From: Bryobacterales bacterium
Lineage (GTDB): Bacteria > Acidobacteriota > Terriglobia > Bryobacterales > Bryobacteraceae
DNA length: 64,000 nt
NCBI GenBank assembly: GCA_003142185.1
Contig: PLOR01000102.1
Span: 4,523 to 68,522 of the forward strand
Direction: 5' to 3'
Shown: piece after piece, positions 45,787 to 55,320 of the stretch
Numbering within the stretch: position 1 is the first letter of the stretch
Layout: every line of letters begins with the position of its first letter
Translations under genes and position numbers: made by a program
Notes under the pieces: model-generated
The model's database searches: none
Seen by the model: only the letters and a program-made list of their open reading frames with translations
What the model was told of the DNA's origin: nothing

Positions 45787-48771
45787 ATGGAACTCAACGA
45801 TAGGATCGCCGTCGCCGCGTTCCAGACGCGTGCTCGCACAATTGACCATCTGGGGCGTGAACAGATTGCTGATTGTCCCACAGCAATTTCGGAGCTTTGG
45901 AAAAATGCCTACGACGCTTACGCCCGGAGCGTCGCGCTTCATATCTTCGACGGCAAAGTTTTGACTGCCGCGTTGGTAGATGACGGCCACGGAATGTCCA
46001 GACAAGAGTTCATGGAGAAATGGCTGGTCGTTGGTACTGAGTCCAAAATCTCGGATGGGGAGGCTTCCAGAGAAGATCGAAACGGCCTGCCCGTCCGGGA
46101 GCGACAAGGCCAAAAAGGGATCGGCAGGCTATCGTCAGCGGCACTTGGCCCGCTACTGCTATTGGTTTCGAAGCGCAGTGCGGGGGCATTCGTTGCAGCG
46201 TTGACCGACTGGCGCCTCTTCGAGAATCCTTTCCTGTACCTCCAGGACATTGAGATACCCATTGTGGAGTTCGATGTCAAGACTGAGATCCTCGACCTCT
46301 TGCCTTCGATGTTCGAGAAATTGATGGGAAATGTCTGGGGCAACGGCGCAAGCCCCGAGCGGGATGAGAGGATCTCGTCTGCATGGACGCGTTTTGACGA
46401 GCTGAACAAGCAAATGGGGCAGCCCTCTGTCCGCGAGAGGGTCGAAAGTACTTTGGTCGATGCTACTTTCGGTCAACGGCAGCTGGACCAATGGCCCGTG
46501 TGGGCTGGCCACAGCGATTGTGGCACGGCACTCATTGTCGCGGATATCTCATTCGATTTAGAGGCCCAATTGCCTGGGCGGCGTCTCGACGCTGATGAAC
46601 CTCTTGTTCGCCAGGCAAAAGCGCGCCTTTTTCAAACACTGTCGAACTTCACTGACCCTTTCGCAGGCCCGACTGAATCGTCGTCGGACGGCACGCCCGA
46701 GTTTCGGTACTCTGTCACGGCGTGGGAGGGCACGCTCAAGAACCCCATCGTGTCGGATGAGCGCTCGTTCCGCTACGAGAACCTTGAAGATCTTGAGCAT
46801 GTTGTCGAGGGTCTGGTTAACAAGGCGGGAATTTTCTCAGGCCGAGTAAAGGCGTTCGGCCAGTGGGTCGAGTCTGAAGCGACCATTAATCCCGTCTCAC
46901 CCGTGCCAGATCGAGCAGACTCGGTCGTCGGGCCATTCCATATTCGCTTAGGCACCTTCGAGCAGGTGCAACTGGGCTCCAGCCATTCCCCGGCAATTCA
47001 TGCCAATCTGATGGAACAGGCTGAACACTATGCCGGCTTCATGGTCTATAGAAACGGGCTTCGAGTCATGCCATACGGCCGGGAAGACAATGACTTCTTT
47101 GAAATTGAAAAGCGAAGGACCCTCAGCGCTGGCCGCGAGTTCTGGTCCAACCGACGCCTCTTCGGCCGCGTGGCCCTAACGAGGGAACTAAATCCGAATC
47201 TTAAGGATAAGGCGGGACGCGAAGGGATTATCGATAACAAGGCCGCCAAAGCCTTTCGGGACATTGTGGAGAATATCCTAATGGTCACGGCAAGGAGGTA
47301 CTTTGGATCAGCGTCTCCGGTTCGCAAAGAATTCCTGCCCGATATCAGGGCAGCGCGTAAACGGGAGCAAGCCAAGCTGGCCGAGAAGCAAGTCAGGGCT
47401 CGTAAGCGCCGTGAGTTCCGAAGTAATCTTGAGCGTGCCCTGAGCCCAATCAGCGCTGTGGTGAGCGAGCTTGAGCGCATAGCGGAAAACGCGCGATCCG
47501 ATTCCCTTCCGACGGAAGAATCGCCGCTGATCGCCCTGAGCGAACGCGTCGGTCAATTAAAGCAGGCACGGGCGGAGCTCTCTCTCGGCACCCCACCAGC
47601 CACCTTGGGATCTTTGGAGCATGACTATCGTCAATACCGAGAGTACTACCTCAGGTCCGGCGACCTCATCGCGAATCTCAACTCGTCCCTTTCCGCTGCG
47701 CTCGAAAAGGTCAAACCCCAAACCAAACGCGACATCGCCTATTCGGCCCTAAGCCGGAACGCAGCGTTTCTTCAGGATCGCATACGCAAGTGGTCCGCGG
47801 AGGCCAAGCAGCTCTTGAGCAACGAACTTGCTCGTGTTACGAGTGTGGTCGATGATCGAAACAAGCGGTACCATGGGGCCACTCTTTCCCTGCTCGAAGG
47901 CCTTGACAACCTATCAACTTCAATAAGCGAAGTCCTGGATAAACTCGATCTTGAGAAGGAACGGCAGGACCGAGAGAACGCAGACTTCTTCGACCCGTAT
48001 ATCTCTACTCTCCGAGACCTCGGCGAAAGCGTGGATTTGGAAGCGCTAGTAACAGTCACTATGGACGATGCAGACCAGGTCAGGACGGAGATTGACAGAC
48101 TCAACGCGCTGGCACAGCTTGGGATCACTGTTGAGATCGTCGGCCACGAAATCGAGGGGCTGGACATGACAATATCCCATTGCCTTCGCGAACTTGGCGA
48201 TACGAACAAAGGTAGCATGTTTTTCGATTCGCTCAAGACTGCGCACGAGCAACTCACCGATCGATTGCGCTTTCTGTCGCCGCTGAAACTTTCTGGAGAA
48301 CGCCGCCCGATGACGATAAGGGGCACGGACATCTATGATTACGTTTCAAAGTTCTTGGGCAAGGTTCTCGAATCAAGATCAATCGAGTTCTATGCCTCGC
48401 CAGCCTTCAGGAGTTTCGGCGTGTTCGACGAACCATCCCGTATCTTCCCGGTTTTCATAAACCTTGTTAATAATGCTGCATACTGGGTTGGCCAGTCCCG
48501 CTACCTCGAGAAGAACATTTTGCTCGACGCCGATGACGGCGTCGTTTTCGTTGCGGACGATGGGCCCGGAATTGATCCGGACGATGTCAAAAGCCTTTTC
48601 TCGCTGTTTTTTACGCGCAAAGTGCGAGGGGGAAGAGGCGTGGGCCTTTACCTATGCAGGGCAAATTTAGCGGCGGGCGGCCACTCAATCTCCTATGTTG
48701 CGGACCCATCTATGAAGAAACTATCGGGTGCCAACTTCGCAATCCAATTCAGGGGAGTACGTAATGAATGA
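45787..48771 (+). CDS. Dual GHKL-ATPase protein with histidine-kinase core, candidate defence sensor
   Basis: 994 residues. The N-terminal Hsp90/MutL-type ATPase has the N-box AISELWKNAYDAY (E36, N40, D43), ALVDDGHGM (65-70) and RQGQKGIGRLSS (107-117). The middle (about 490-750) is long charged helices (RKREQAKLAEKQVRARKRRE). Then comes a dimerisation/phospho-acceptor-like helix LGITVEIVGHEIEGLDMTIS, candidate H787. A second, kinase-type ATPase follows: INLVNNAAYWV, FVADDGPGIDPDD, GGRGVGLYLCRANLAAGGH. No transmembrane segment is present, so it is cytoplasmic. The downstream receiver gene overlaps by 8 bases. The likely logic is: the N-terminal ATPase senses, H787 is phosphorylated, and the receiver protein acts. 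The double-ATPase layout is unusual. Confidence 0.85.
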   Translation: MELNDRIAVAAFQTRARTIDHLGREQIADCPTAISELWKNAYDAYARSVALHIFDGKVLTAALVDDGHGMSRQEFMEKWLVVGTESKISDGEASREDRNGLPVRERQGQKGIGRLSSAALGPLLLLVSKRSAGAFVAALTDWRLFENPFLYLQDIEIPIVEFDVKTEILDLLPSMFEKLMGNVWGNGASPERDERISSAWTRFDELNKQMGQPSVRERVESTLVDATFGQRQLDQWPVWAGHSDCGTALIVADISFDLEAQLPGRRLDADEPLVRQAKARLFQTLSNFTDPFAGPTESSSDGTPEFRYSVTAWEGTLKNPIVSDERSFRYENLEDLEHVVEGLVNKAGIFSGRVKAFGQWVESEATINPVSPVPDRADSVVGPFHIRLGTFEQVQLGSSHSPAIHANLMEQAEHYAGFMVYRNGLRVMPYGREDNDFFEIEKRRTLSAGREFWSNRRLFGRVALTRELNPNLKDKAGREGIIDNKAAKAFRDIVENILMVTARRYFGSASPVRKEFLPDIRAARKREQAKLAEKQVRARKRREFRSNLERALSPISAVVSELERIAENARSDSLPTEESPLIALSERVGQLKQARAELSLGTPPATLGSLEHDYRQYREYYLRSGDLIANLNSSLSAALEKVKPQTKRDIAYSALSRNAAFLQDRIRKWSAEAKQLLSNELARVTSVVDDRNKRYHGATLSLLEGLDNLSTSISEVLDKLDLEKERQDRENADFFDPYISTLRDLGESVDLEALVTVTMDDADQVRTEIDRLNALAQLGITVEIVGHEIEGLDMTISHCLRELGDTNKGSMFFDSLKTAHEQLTDRLRFLSPLKLSGERRPMTIRGTDIYDYVSKFLGKVLESRSIEFYASPAFRSFGVFDEPSRIFPVFINLVNNAAYWVGQSRYLEKNILLDADDGVVFVADDGPGIDPDDVKSLFSLFFTRKVRGGRGVGLYLCRANLAAGGHSISYVADPSMKKLSGANFAIQFRGVRNE

Positions 48772-50572
48772 TTCGGCAATTCCTCAGGAGGCAGGTCCGC
48801 CGACGCCGGCCCAGCTGAAATACAAGGCGCTCGTCGAAGAAGCCTACCTAGACCCTGTCAGGACCGTCATAGCCGTGGACGATGAGTTCCCATCGTTGGG
48901 TACCCTTTTGAACCAACTCGTCACCGCTGGTAAGGCATGGAGCGGAGATATGGCGGCAGCCACGACGGTCCTCGGAATAATCAACCATTGCAGACGTCGT
49001 TCCAGGCCGTGGTTGGTCGATGTTCACGACGGCGCGCTGTTAGAAGGTGACACAGTTGCTGTTCCACAACTCCATCAGAGCGACCTGATCATTCTCGATT
49101 ATCACCTAGCCGGAGAAGAAGGCGGGGAAAAGGCAGTACGGTTGATTCGCAGGCTGGCGAGCAATGGCAACTTCAATTTAATAGTTGTCTACACCAAAGG
49201 CTATTCCGGAGAGATTCGGGGGGTCTTCTGGGACATTGTCGCGGGATTGACTTTCGCCAAGTGGCAGCCACCTAATTCGGAACGGACCGCGGAAGCTGAT
49301 AACGCCGTGCGCGCCTGGGAAGACAGCGACAGCGGAATCACAGACCGTCTGAAGAGGCTAGTGTCCCGCGAAAGCTACCTCAAGGAACGTTCGGCACCGT
49401 GTTCGGCCCGCGCCGAGGTGATGCCGACGCTGAAAGCGATCGTCGCGGCTGCACCCGCGGGTGTGGAAGTGAACCTGTCATCTTTGTTTGACTGGTTAGT
49501 GAACTGTCGGCACAATGAGGTCGTTTCATCTCTGGCGACCGAAGACCTAGGCCGCATTTCATTCTCCCTCGATGATTTAGCGAATTGGATCAGAACAGAT
49601 CAGTTGTTTATTACGGTCGTTAACAAAAAGAAGGAACCCATCGAGATAGAAGGGGCATTACTCGGTGCACTCGTTAAGTCCGGACCTTCGCCACATCAAC
49701 TGCTCATGGCCAAAATGCGTGCTCAGATGGAGGAGAAAGGATCGGGCGCCGAAGCCGAAGTTCTGAGCGATGTATACCTGCAGGCCGGCTGGCTTCAGGA
49801 ACTGGTTGCTTCGGGACACGCTGATGGTAAGCGCCTGCTCAGAGCTACGGTTGATCGGCACTGGGAAGCCCTCGGACAGGAACTTAGGGGCGACATTGAC
49901 CTGTATGCCGGAAAGCTAGTCGAATACGTAAAAGAGCGCGGAGATGAGAAGATATTGGAAGAGTTTGTACCTCGAAAGATCAGGGCTGACCGCGGGAGGA
50001 TTCTCGCCCACCTAAACTGCTACAATTGCGCAAAGCCAGAGGTCGAACGGTCGCACCTAACGACCGGGCATATCGTTGCGCTTCCCAGTTCCGACTCAGG
50101 CAGCGCTACCTATTGGATATGCTTGTCCCCGGCATGTGATCTAGTCCCTGGACAGAAACAATCGCCGGTCAGTTGGTTCGGTCGCCTTGGCGAGTTTATG
50201 CCGTTCACGGCTGTTAAACTCGAGAAGGCTGACCAAGGTAAGGCTATTCAAAGGGCGAACTCCAACAGCTACGTCTTCTTCCGCAATCAAGGCGTGATCG
50301 AAGCATATACATTTTATCCGAGTGCCGACACATTCCTGAATCCCGCGTGGGAGCAGATGTTTGCAGCAAATCAAGGGCGGTTCGCTGCCGAAACTCGAAG
50401 TGTCGATATCTGGAGGGTGTCCGGTTCGGCTGACGCTTTGTCAATTACGGGTCCGAATCGAGCGGTTGTAGTTGCGCAACTGCGATATGAGTACGCCTTG
50501 AACCTATTGCAGCGTTTGGGAAATGCCCTCTCGCGGGTCGGGCTGGACTTCACAGCGCAGACGAAACAGTAA
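48764..50572 (+). CDS. Receiver-domain protein with large unrecognised output region
   Basis: 602 residues from ATG 48764 (AGGGGAG 6 bases upstream), overlapping the kinase gene by 8 bases. A receiver-like domain at about 33-170 keeps the full phosphoryl-transfer set: D39/D40 in VIAVDDEFPSL, D112 in LIILDYHLAG, T144 in VVYTKG and K166 in FAKWQ, with an enlarged loop between the first two. The remaining 430 residues contain no DNA-binding domain I can name. A cysteine-bearing segment (LNCYNCAKPEVER, then CLSPACDLVPGQK, about 420-475) could bind zinc. The output is likely an effector rather than transcription; I believe this belongs to the atypical receivers grouped in Pfam as Response_reg_2, unverified. 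Confidence 0.78.
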   Translation: MNDSAIPQEAGPPTPAQLKYKALVEEAYLDPVRTVIAVDDEFPSLGTLLNQLVTAGKAWSGDMAAATTVLGIINHCRRRSRPWLVDVHDGALLEGDTVAVPQLHQSDLIILDYHLAGEEGGEKAVRLIRRLASNGNFNLIVVYTKGYSGEIRGVFWDIVAGLTFAKWQPPNSERTAEADNAVRAWEDSDSGITDRLKRLVSRESYLKERSAPCSARAEVMPTLKAIVAAAPAGVEVNLSSLFDWLVNCRHNEVVSSLATEDLGRISFSLDDLANWIRTDQLFITVVNKKKEPIEIEGALLGALVKSGPSPHQLLMAKMRAQMEEKGSGAEAEVLSDVYLQAGWLQELVASGHADGKRLLRATVDRHWEALGQELRGDIDLYAGKLVEYVKERGDEKILEEFVPRKIRADRGRILAHLNCYNCAKPEVERSHLTTGHIVALPSSDSGSATYWICLSPACDLVPGQKQSPVSWFGRLGEFMPFTAVKLEKADQGKAIQRANSNSYVFFRNQGVIEAYTFYPSADTFLNPAWEQMFAANQGRFAAETRSVDIWRVSGSADALSITGPNRAVVVAQLRYEYALNLLQRLGNALSRVGLDFTAQTKQ

Positions 50573-50894
50573 TGCGATTGCAGGTAGAGGAATCCAGAGG
50601 CAGCTCGTGGTTTATTGCTCAGCGGCACCTATGTGTGTGCACGTGTGCACGTCCACCAAGACGATCTTCGGTGACCAGACTTCAAGACCGAGTAGTTACG
50701 CGGTCTTCGTGATGCCGGTAGTCGGCGGATGTCCAAGAAGGGTGTTTCAGCGCCCCACGGTGCTTGGGGCTGTCTGACTACACTTCGACCCCGCTCCTGA
50801 TTTCGTTGGATCGGTTCTTCGCAAAACTGCGAATGCGCTTTCGGAGTTATCTTGCAGGAGTGACCATGCCAGAAGCAACGGTCAACAGGAGTGG
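50573..50894. other. Convergent spacer between two candidate defence units
   Basis: 322 bases between the receiver gene and the GHKL gene on the other strand. It contains the tandem TGTGCACG TGTGCACG near 50635-50650. No gene and no strong terminator hairpin seen. Confidence 0.5.
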
Positions 50895-53372
50895 CTATTC
50901 AACATCTTGCGATACCGAGGACGAGTCGACGATTTTCGGCAGGTTCTCCGCAAGTGCTAGCACCGTTGCCGCCGCGCCCCGCGCCGCAATCCGTCGGAAT
51001 TCGTCGGCGTACTCGCCGATGCCGTTTCCGTTTGTTCCCTTCAAGGCGCGCAACGCGTGCTCATATCCGAGCATCAGAATCCGCATCCCGAGGACGAACT
51101 TCTCCGTAATCACATCCTTGGCAATATCGCCGCGGGTCTGGCGCTTGTATTTCAGATGGTAGGCGTTGTCGTAATTGATCAGGTACAGAACCTGATCGTC
51201 GCCGAAATCTCGCACCATACCGCCGTCCTGATCATCAAAGCCTTCCGGCCAGGGATCGGTCTCCTCATCGCCAACTTTTCGTCCGTCGATGGTCAGCAAG
51301 CGGTGCTTGGGTAAGCCGCGCGTCGGAGCACTCTTACCGTTGTTCAAGTCACCGGGTTTGTGCGGGCCCGGGTGTTCCGGTTTTGGCCCTGGCTTCGGTT
51401 TCTTGTGAGGGATCGGCGGCGCTTCCTCAGCCACAATGCGCACCGCTAGTTCGGCCTCGACCGGCAGGGGCATCGCCGCATCCTGCAGGCCGATCCGGAA
51501 AGTGAGGGTATCGCCGACGTTGACCTTGTCCTCGACCGGGTCGAAATAGACGGTCAATCTCCCGTCATGCAATTGGGTCCGAACCGAAAAACGGTTGGCG
51601 ATCTCTTCGGGAATGATAAGACGTCCGGGATTGTCTGCCCGGTTCAAATAGCCGTTCTCGGCGTCCGTTGCGGCCGCGACCGGACGCGTGCGATTGATCG
51701 GAATATCGATGCCCTTGTTCGTGATCTTCTCTTCGAGCCGCAGAAATGTGGGGCTGTACTTACCCTCGAACTCGGCTTTTCCCTCCCCATTTCCACCGGT
51801 CCCGCCGACCGGCATGCGGATCGTCAGATCCTGACCCGTCAACAGATTTGCGAGTGTGGGATCTCTATCCACTAGCTTCTGGAATAGGTCGTTCCGCTCG
51901 GTCTTGGCAGCGCGTTCCATCTCCTCGCGAGCGACCCTGATCTGCAGGGCTTTCAGGGCCTCGGAGTCCTTGATCGTCTTGGTTACCACCTCCCGATATC
52001 GCTCGCCCACGATCGTGTTGCGAATATGTTCCCGATCACCTTTCCATATGTCGTTGTGCGCGCCAAAGCTCAGATTACTTGCATCGATGATAACCACAGC
52101 CCGGTCTTTGAGGGCCGGAAAGCCGCAGTCGGTTAGATAGCCTCGGGTTTGTTTGAACTGGACCTGGCCGTTAACCGCATGAAAAACCCGGTTATTGGAA
52201 TTTCGCAGCCAGTCCGGCACAGTGCGCTTCAACGCGATCGCCGAAATCTTGATTTCCCCAAGCTCGGGATCTTCCACATTGCCCACGCTCAGGCTCGCGT
52301 CCGCCGCAACATCTTCATCCTCAGTGTCCTCGTCGTCTTCTACCGCCCCGACCTCCTTATGCGAACGCAAAAGCAAGAATTCCATCCCGTAGAAGGGGCG
52401 GGGATCAATGCCCTCCGCCCGATCGCCGCTCCGCTTGGGATCAGGCTTCTGCCGGAAATCCAGAAGACGGAAGGGCAAGATAGTTTCGACCAGGTTCTCG
52501 TTCAGCGCTTCACGGCTTCCTCGGAAGCTCAGGAACTTCGATCCGACCTGATAATCGTAGAGCTTGATCACGCTCCCTGTGGCAATATGCACTCCGTCGT
52601 AGCGCTTACCGTCGCCACGAAGATACGGATAAAGTACATCCGCGTCGAATGACGGCACTGAACCGTCCGGCAGCACGAAATACTCAGCCACAGGCATCCC
52701 GTCTCCCGGACGCCGCCGCATCAAGGTCCAGCCCCACGGGCTCTTGCCGTCGTATCGACGCGACACGATCAGCTTGAACCACTGTCTCCCGCAATAGCCG
52801 AGCACGCCCGACGAGCCCATGTTGTATTTGCCCTGGACGAAGGGGATACTGCGCTTGGAGCCAGCGCTAAGCGACAGAAATGTGTTTTTGAAATCTTCGG
52901 GCCTCTGGCCCTCGCCGTTGTCCACGAAGGTGTAGCACGGCAATCCTTCCTTCTTGTTCTTCGCGCCCGTGATCCCGATAACCAGGTTCTTCGACGCGAA
53001 CTCGCGCAACCACGGGTCGTTCACGTCCAGATTCACCAGCTTCCCCCCCTGCATGGGCTTTACGAGTTTGTCTACTGCCTCGTACATTGTCTGCGGGGCT
53101 TTCGACGATTTCGGATCGATCTTCTTGAGATACGCATGCTTCATCAGGACGGCATCGACCATGTTGGTCATCAGCTCGGTCAGTGCCTTGCCGCCGTCGG
53201 ATGCCTGGTTGGAAGTGATGTTGAAGTTCGTCTCGCGATTGTCGAGCGGTGTCCAGTTCGACGACCTCTTGAATTCCGGATGGCCCTGGATCACCCCGAG
53301 GACCTCCCTCTCCGAATCCGCCGATAGCAGGCGTAAGCAGATCTCTTTTGATTTCGTGTGGTTAGTCATCAT
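50895..53372 (-). CDS. MutL/MORC-like GHKL ATPase of a methylation-linked defence system
   Basis: 825 residues. The ATPase motifs are ALTELMTNMVDAVL (E66, N70, D73), FVDNGEGQRPEDF (D151, G153, G155) and GKYNMGSSGVLGYCG (181-195, the lid). An acidic insert lies at about 345-362 (VEDDEDTEDEDVAAD). Residues 495-620 are helical and then beta-rich, followed by a Pro/Lys linker (PHKKPKPGPKPEHPGPHKPG) and a C-terminal domain. Iyer, Abhiman and Aravind described such MutL-like ATPases beside cytosine methylases and Vsr nucleases in restriction-type operons, and both are 0.7-2 kb away here. It probably directs nuclease action against foreign DNA; its own nuclease activity is not evident. Confidence 0.8.
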   Translation of the reverse strand: MMTNHTKSKEICLRLLSADSEREVLGVIQGHPEFKRSSNWTPLDNRETNFNITSNQASDGGKALTELMTNMVDAVLMKHAYLKKIDPKSSKAPQTMYEAVDKLVKPMQGGKLVNLDVNDPWLREFASKNLVIGITGAKNKKEGLPCYTFVDNGEGQRPEDFKNTFLSLSAGSKRSIPFVQGKYNMGSSGVLGYCGRQWFKLIVSRRYDGKSPWGWTLMRRRPGDGMPVAEYFVLPDGSVPSFDADVLYPYLRGDGKRYDGVHIATGSVIKLYDYQVGSKFLSFRGSREALNENLVETILPFRLLDFRQKPDPKRSGDRAEGIDPRPFYGMEFLLLRSHKEVGAVEDDEDTEDEDVAADASLSVGNVEDPELGEIKISAIALKRTVPDWLRNSNNRVFHAVNGQVQFKQTRGYLTDCGFPALKDRAVVIIDASNLSFGAHNDIWKGDREHIRNTIVGERYREVVTKTIKDSEALKALQIRVAREEMERAAKTERNDLFQKLVDRDPTLANLLTGQDLTIRMPVGGTGGNGEGKAEFEGKYSPTFLRLEEKITNKGIDIPINRTRPVAAATDAENGYLNRADNPGRLIIPEEIANRFSVRTQLHDGRLTVYFDPVEDKVNVGDTLTFRIGLQDAAMPLPVEAELAVRIVAEEAPPIPHKKPKPGPKPEHPGPHKPGDLNNGKSAPTRGLPKHRLLTIDGRKVGDEETDPWPEGFDDQDGGMVRDFGDDQVLYLINYDNAYHLKYKRQTRGDIAKDVITEKFVLGMRILMLGYEHALRALKGTNGNGIGEYADEFRRIAARGAAATVLALAENLPKIVDSSSVSQDVE

Positions 53373-53390
53373 TCGACCGTTTGACTGCCG

Positions 53391-53639
53391 CTATTCCAGT
53401 GTGAACCCGACCCCGTTGCCCTGTCGTTTCTGGGCCATTTCGAATTTCTTTCTCGACGCACTTAGCTCATCCTGTAGCGCCCTAAAAATCTTCTGGACGT
53501 CCGTTTCCGTATAGTCGTAGTTCGACCGGTTCGCGAGATTCCCGATCAGCTGCATGGCCTTTAAGGCGTTCGAGACCCTCCTTGTGGCGAGTCGGACGAA
53601 CTTCTCCCGGTCAGTGGCACTCACTGGACGAACCTCCAA
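53391..53639 (-). CDS. Small helical partner of the GHKL ATPase
   Basis: 82 residues, almost entirely helical (REKFVRLATRRVSNALKAMQ, DVQKIFRALQDELSASRKKF). It lies 18 bases upstream of the GHKL gene on the same strand, so the two are cotranscribed. No domain recognised; size and position suggest an adaptor. Its promoter region faces the MerR-type gene on the other strand. Confidence 0.7.
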   Translation of the reverse strand: MEVRPVSATDREKFVRLATRRVSNALKAMQLIGNLANRSNYDYTETDVQKIFRALQDELSASRKKFEMAQKRQGNGVGFTLE

Positions 53640-53828
53640 CCAAATATCTCAACGTAGATTTTAAATATATACGTGTACATTTGCGATTACAATGGCAAGG
53701 AGCACAAATATTTGCCGCATGCGGCGGAACGTGCTCGGCGTGGCGCTGGCCCGGTCATTCAGAAATTTTGCCCGGCAAACACTGCAGAAATCTTAATCTG
53801 CACTATGGACTTCGGGTCCTGACTATGG

Positions 53829-53845
53829 TTAACTATATTTAACTA
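53829..53845 (+). promoter_or_regulatory. Two TTAACTA repeats upstream of the MerR-type gene
   Basis: TTAACTA at 53829-53835 and 53839-53845, exactly 10 bases apart, 19 bases before the regulator start. Spacing of one helical turn fits a binding site for a small dimeric regulator controlling the methylase operon. A second AT-rich patch with ATATACGTGTACAT lies near 53668-53681 for the divergent operon. Confidence 0.5.
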
Positions 53846-53864
53846 CGGTATTTAAGGTTCTGCG

Positions 53865-54065
53865 ATGCCCACTCCGCTCGACGGCAGAACATACTACTCG
53901 GCGCAGGAGACTGCAGACGCCGCTGGTATTTCCAAACCCACATTGCTCCGGTGGATCAAGACCAAGCGCGTGAACGAAGCGGAAAAAAGAGACCGCAACG
54001 GCTGGCGCCTGTTCGCGGAACCCGAAGTGCAAGCCATCCGCAAGGTGGCGCAGACCGCGAAGTGA
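53865..54065 (+). CDS. MerR-type HTH regulator of the methylase operon
   Basis: 66 residues: a single winged-helix of the MerR/excisionase class (YYSAQETADAAGISKPTLLR, WIKTKRVNEAEKRDRNGWRL, FAEPEVQAIRKVAQ). There is no ligand-binding tail. The methyltransferase gene starts 5 bases after its stop. In restriction systems a small controller in this position delays nuclease expression relative to methylase; that role is inferred. Confidence 0.85.
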   Translation: MPTPLDGRTYYSAQETADAAGISKPTLLRWIKTKRVNEAEKRDRNGWRLFAEPEVQAIRKVAQTAK

Positions 54066-54069
54066 TGCC

Positions 54070-55320
54070 ATGGCTGCGAGGATGAAACGCCGAAAGAACA
54101 TGCCCCCCCGATTCCTCGCCGTCGATTTTTTTTGCGGTGCTGGCGGAACCACACGCGGCCTGATCGATGCTGGCGGGTACGTCATCGCTGGGATTGACAA
54201 GGATGATCGCTGCCGCTCCACCTATGTCAGCAACAACAAGAACAGGACCCTGGACCGCCTGAGGCCCCGCTTCCTAAACCGAGACGTTTTCGCGAAATCT
54301 TCACGCTATCCGGACGGAGGACAGGAGGAGCTTTTCGAGGAACTCCTGAAGCTCATTCCCGATTATTGCGCCAAGGTTTGGGGCGTTCCGCTCCTCTTTG
54401 CTATCTGTGCCCCGTGCCAGCCCTTCACCAAGCTCTCGCGCAAAGAGCTGACGGACGACCGCAAGGCCGGACGGCGGCGCGATCGTAATCTCCTCCGCGA
54501 AGCGACCCTTTTTGTCACAACCTTTAAGCCGGAGCTGGTGTTGTCGGAAAATGTCCAGGGTATCGGCGATCCGAAATACGGCGGCGTCTGGGAAAAGTTC
54601 CGCAAGGGACTTGAGGACCTCGGCTACGTCACGGGATCGAAGGTGGTTTGCACCTCGCACTTCGGTATACCTCAATACCGCCGCCGATCTATCCTTCTGG
54701 CCGCCAAACGCTCGGTCGTGAAGCCGGAGCGTTTTGCCGACCTGCTTGGGGAGGAACTCCTTGTTCCCGACAATGACCCGGACAGCCTTATGGTTTCGGT
54801 ACGCGAGGCGATAGGGCACTTGCCGCCGATCAAAGCTGGCGAGCAGCATCCCGATATTCCGAACCATCGCACCCGCGCTCTTAGCGACCTTAATTACAGC
54901 CGCCTGTCCGCCGCTAAGCCGGGAGAGTCGAACGCGTATATGGAGAACACGCCTGAGGGCGACCTCTCTCTGGACTGCCACAAGAAGGTAAACGCCCGCC
55001 TCGGCGGACCTTGTTTTACAGATGTCTACACGCGCATGGCTCCGGACCGACCCTCTCCGACCATCACCACAAAGTGCCACAGCATCTCGAACGGCCGCTT
55101 CGGTCATTACGACACAAGTCAGGTCCGCGGGATTTCGCTTCGCGAGGCCGCGATTCTCCAGTCGTTCCCGAGCAATTACATCTTTTATCCGCTCGACCAG
55201 AATACGGCCGTCGCGTCCATGATCGGAAATGCAGTCCCTCCAAAACTGGCCGCCTTCTTCTCCAGGTACCTTGCGCAGTCTGTGGAGTCCGAGCGCCTTA
55301 CTCGGTCTGCGCTGCGCTGA
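54070..55320 (+). CDS. DNA (cytosine-5) methyltransferase
   Basis: 416 residues with the standard C5-methylase motifs in order: I FFCGAGGTTRGLIDAGG (21-), IV APCQPFTKLSR with the catalytic Cys near residue 117, VI ENVQGI near 160, VIII QYRRRSILLAAKR, IX-type RPSPTITTK, and X SMIGNAVPPKLA. The target-recognition region between VIII and IX is 80-100 residues, so one short target sequence is expected; it cannot be read from the protein. The 3' end overlaps the convergent vsr gene by 23 bases. Confidence 0.95.
   Translation: MAARMKRRKNMPPRFLAVDFFCGAGGTTRGLIDAGGYVIAGIDKDDRCRSTYVSNNKNRTLDRLRPRFLNRDVFAKSSRYPDGGQEELFEELLKLIPDYCAKVWGVPLLFAICAPCQPFTKLSRKELTDDRKAGRRRDRNLLREATLFVTTFKPELVLSENVQGIGDPKYGGVWEKFRKGLEDLGYVTGSKVVCTSHFGIPQYRRRSILLAAKRSVVKPERFADLLGEELLVPDNDPDSLMVSVREAIGHLPPIKAGEQHPDIPNHRTRALSDLNYSRLSAAKPGESNAYMENTPEGDLSLDCHKKVNARLGGPCFTDVYTRMAPDRPSPTITTKCHSISNGRFGHYDTSQVRGISLREAAILQSFPSNYIFYPLDQNTAVASMIGNAVPPKLAAFFSRYLAQSVESERLTRSALR

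Noticed and set aside
45462-45803. Possible small cysteine-pair protein upstream of the kinase gene
   Set aside because: Only the first 40 residues look plausible; the rest is low quality and overlaps the next start.
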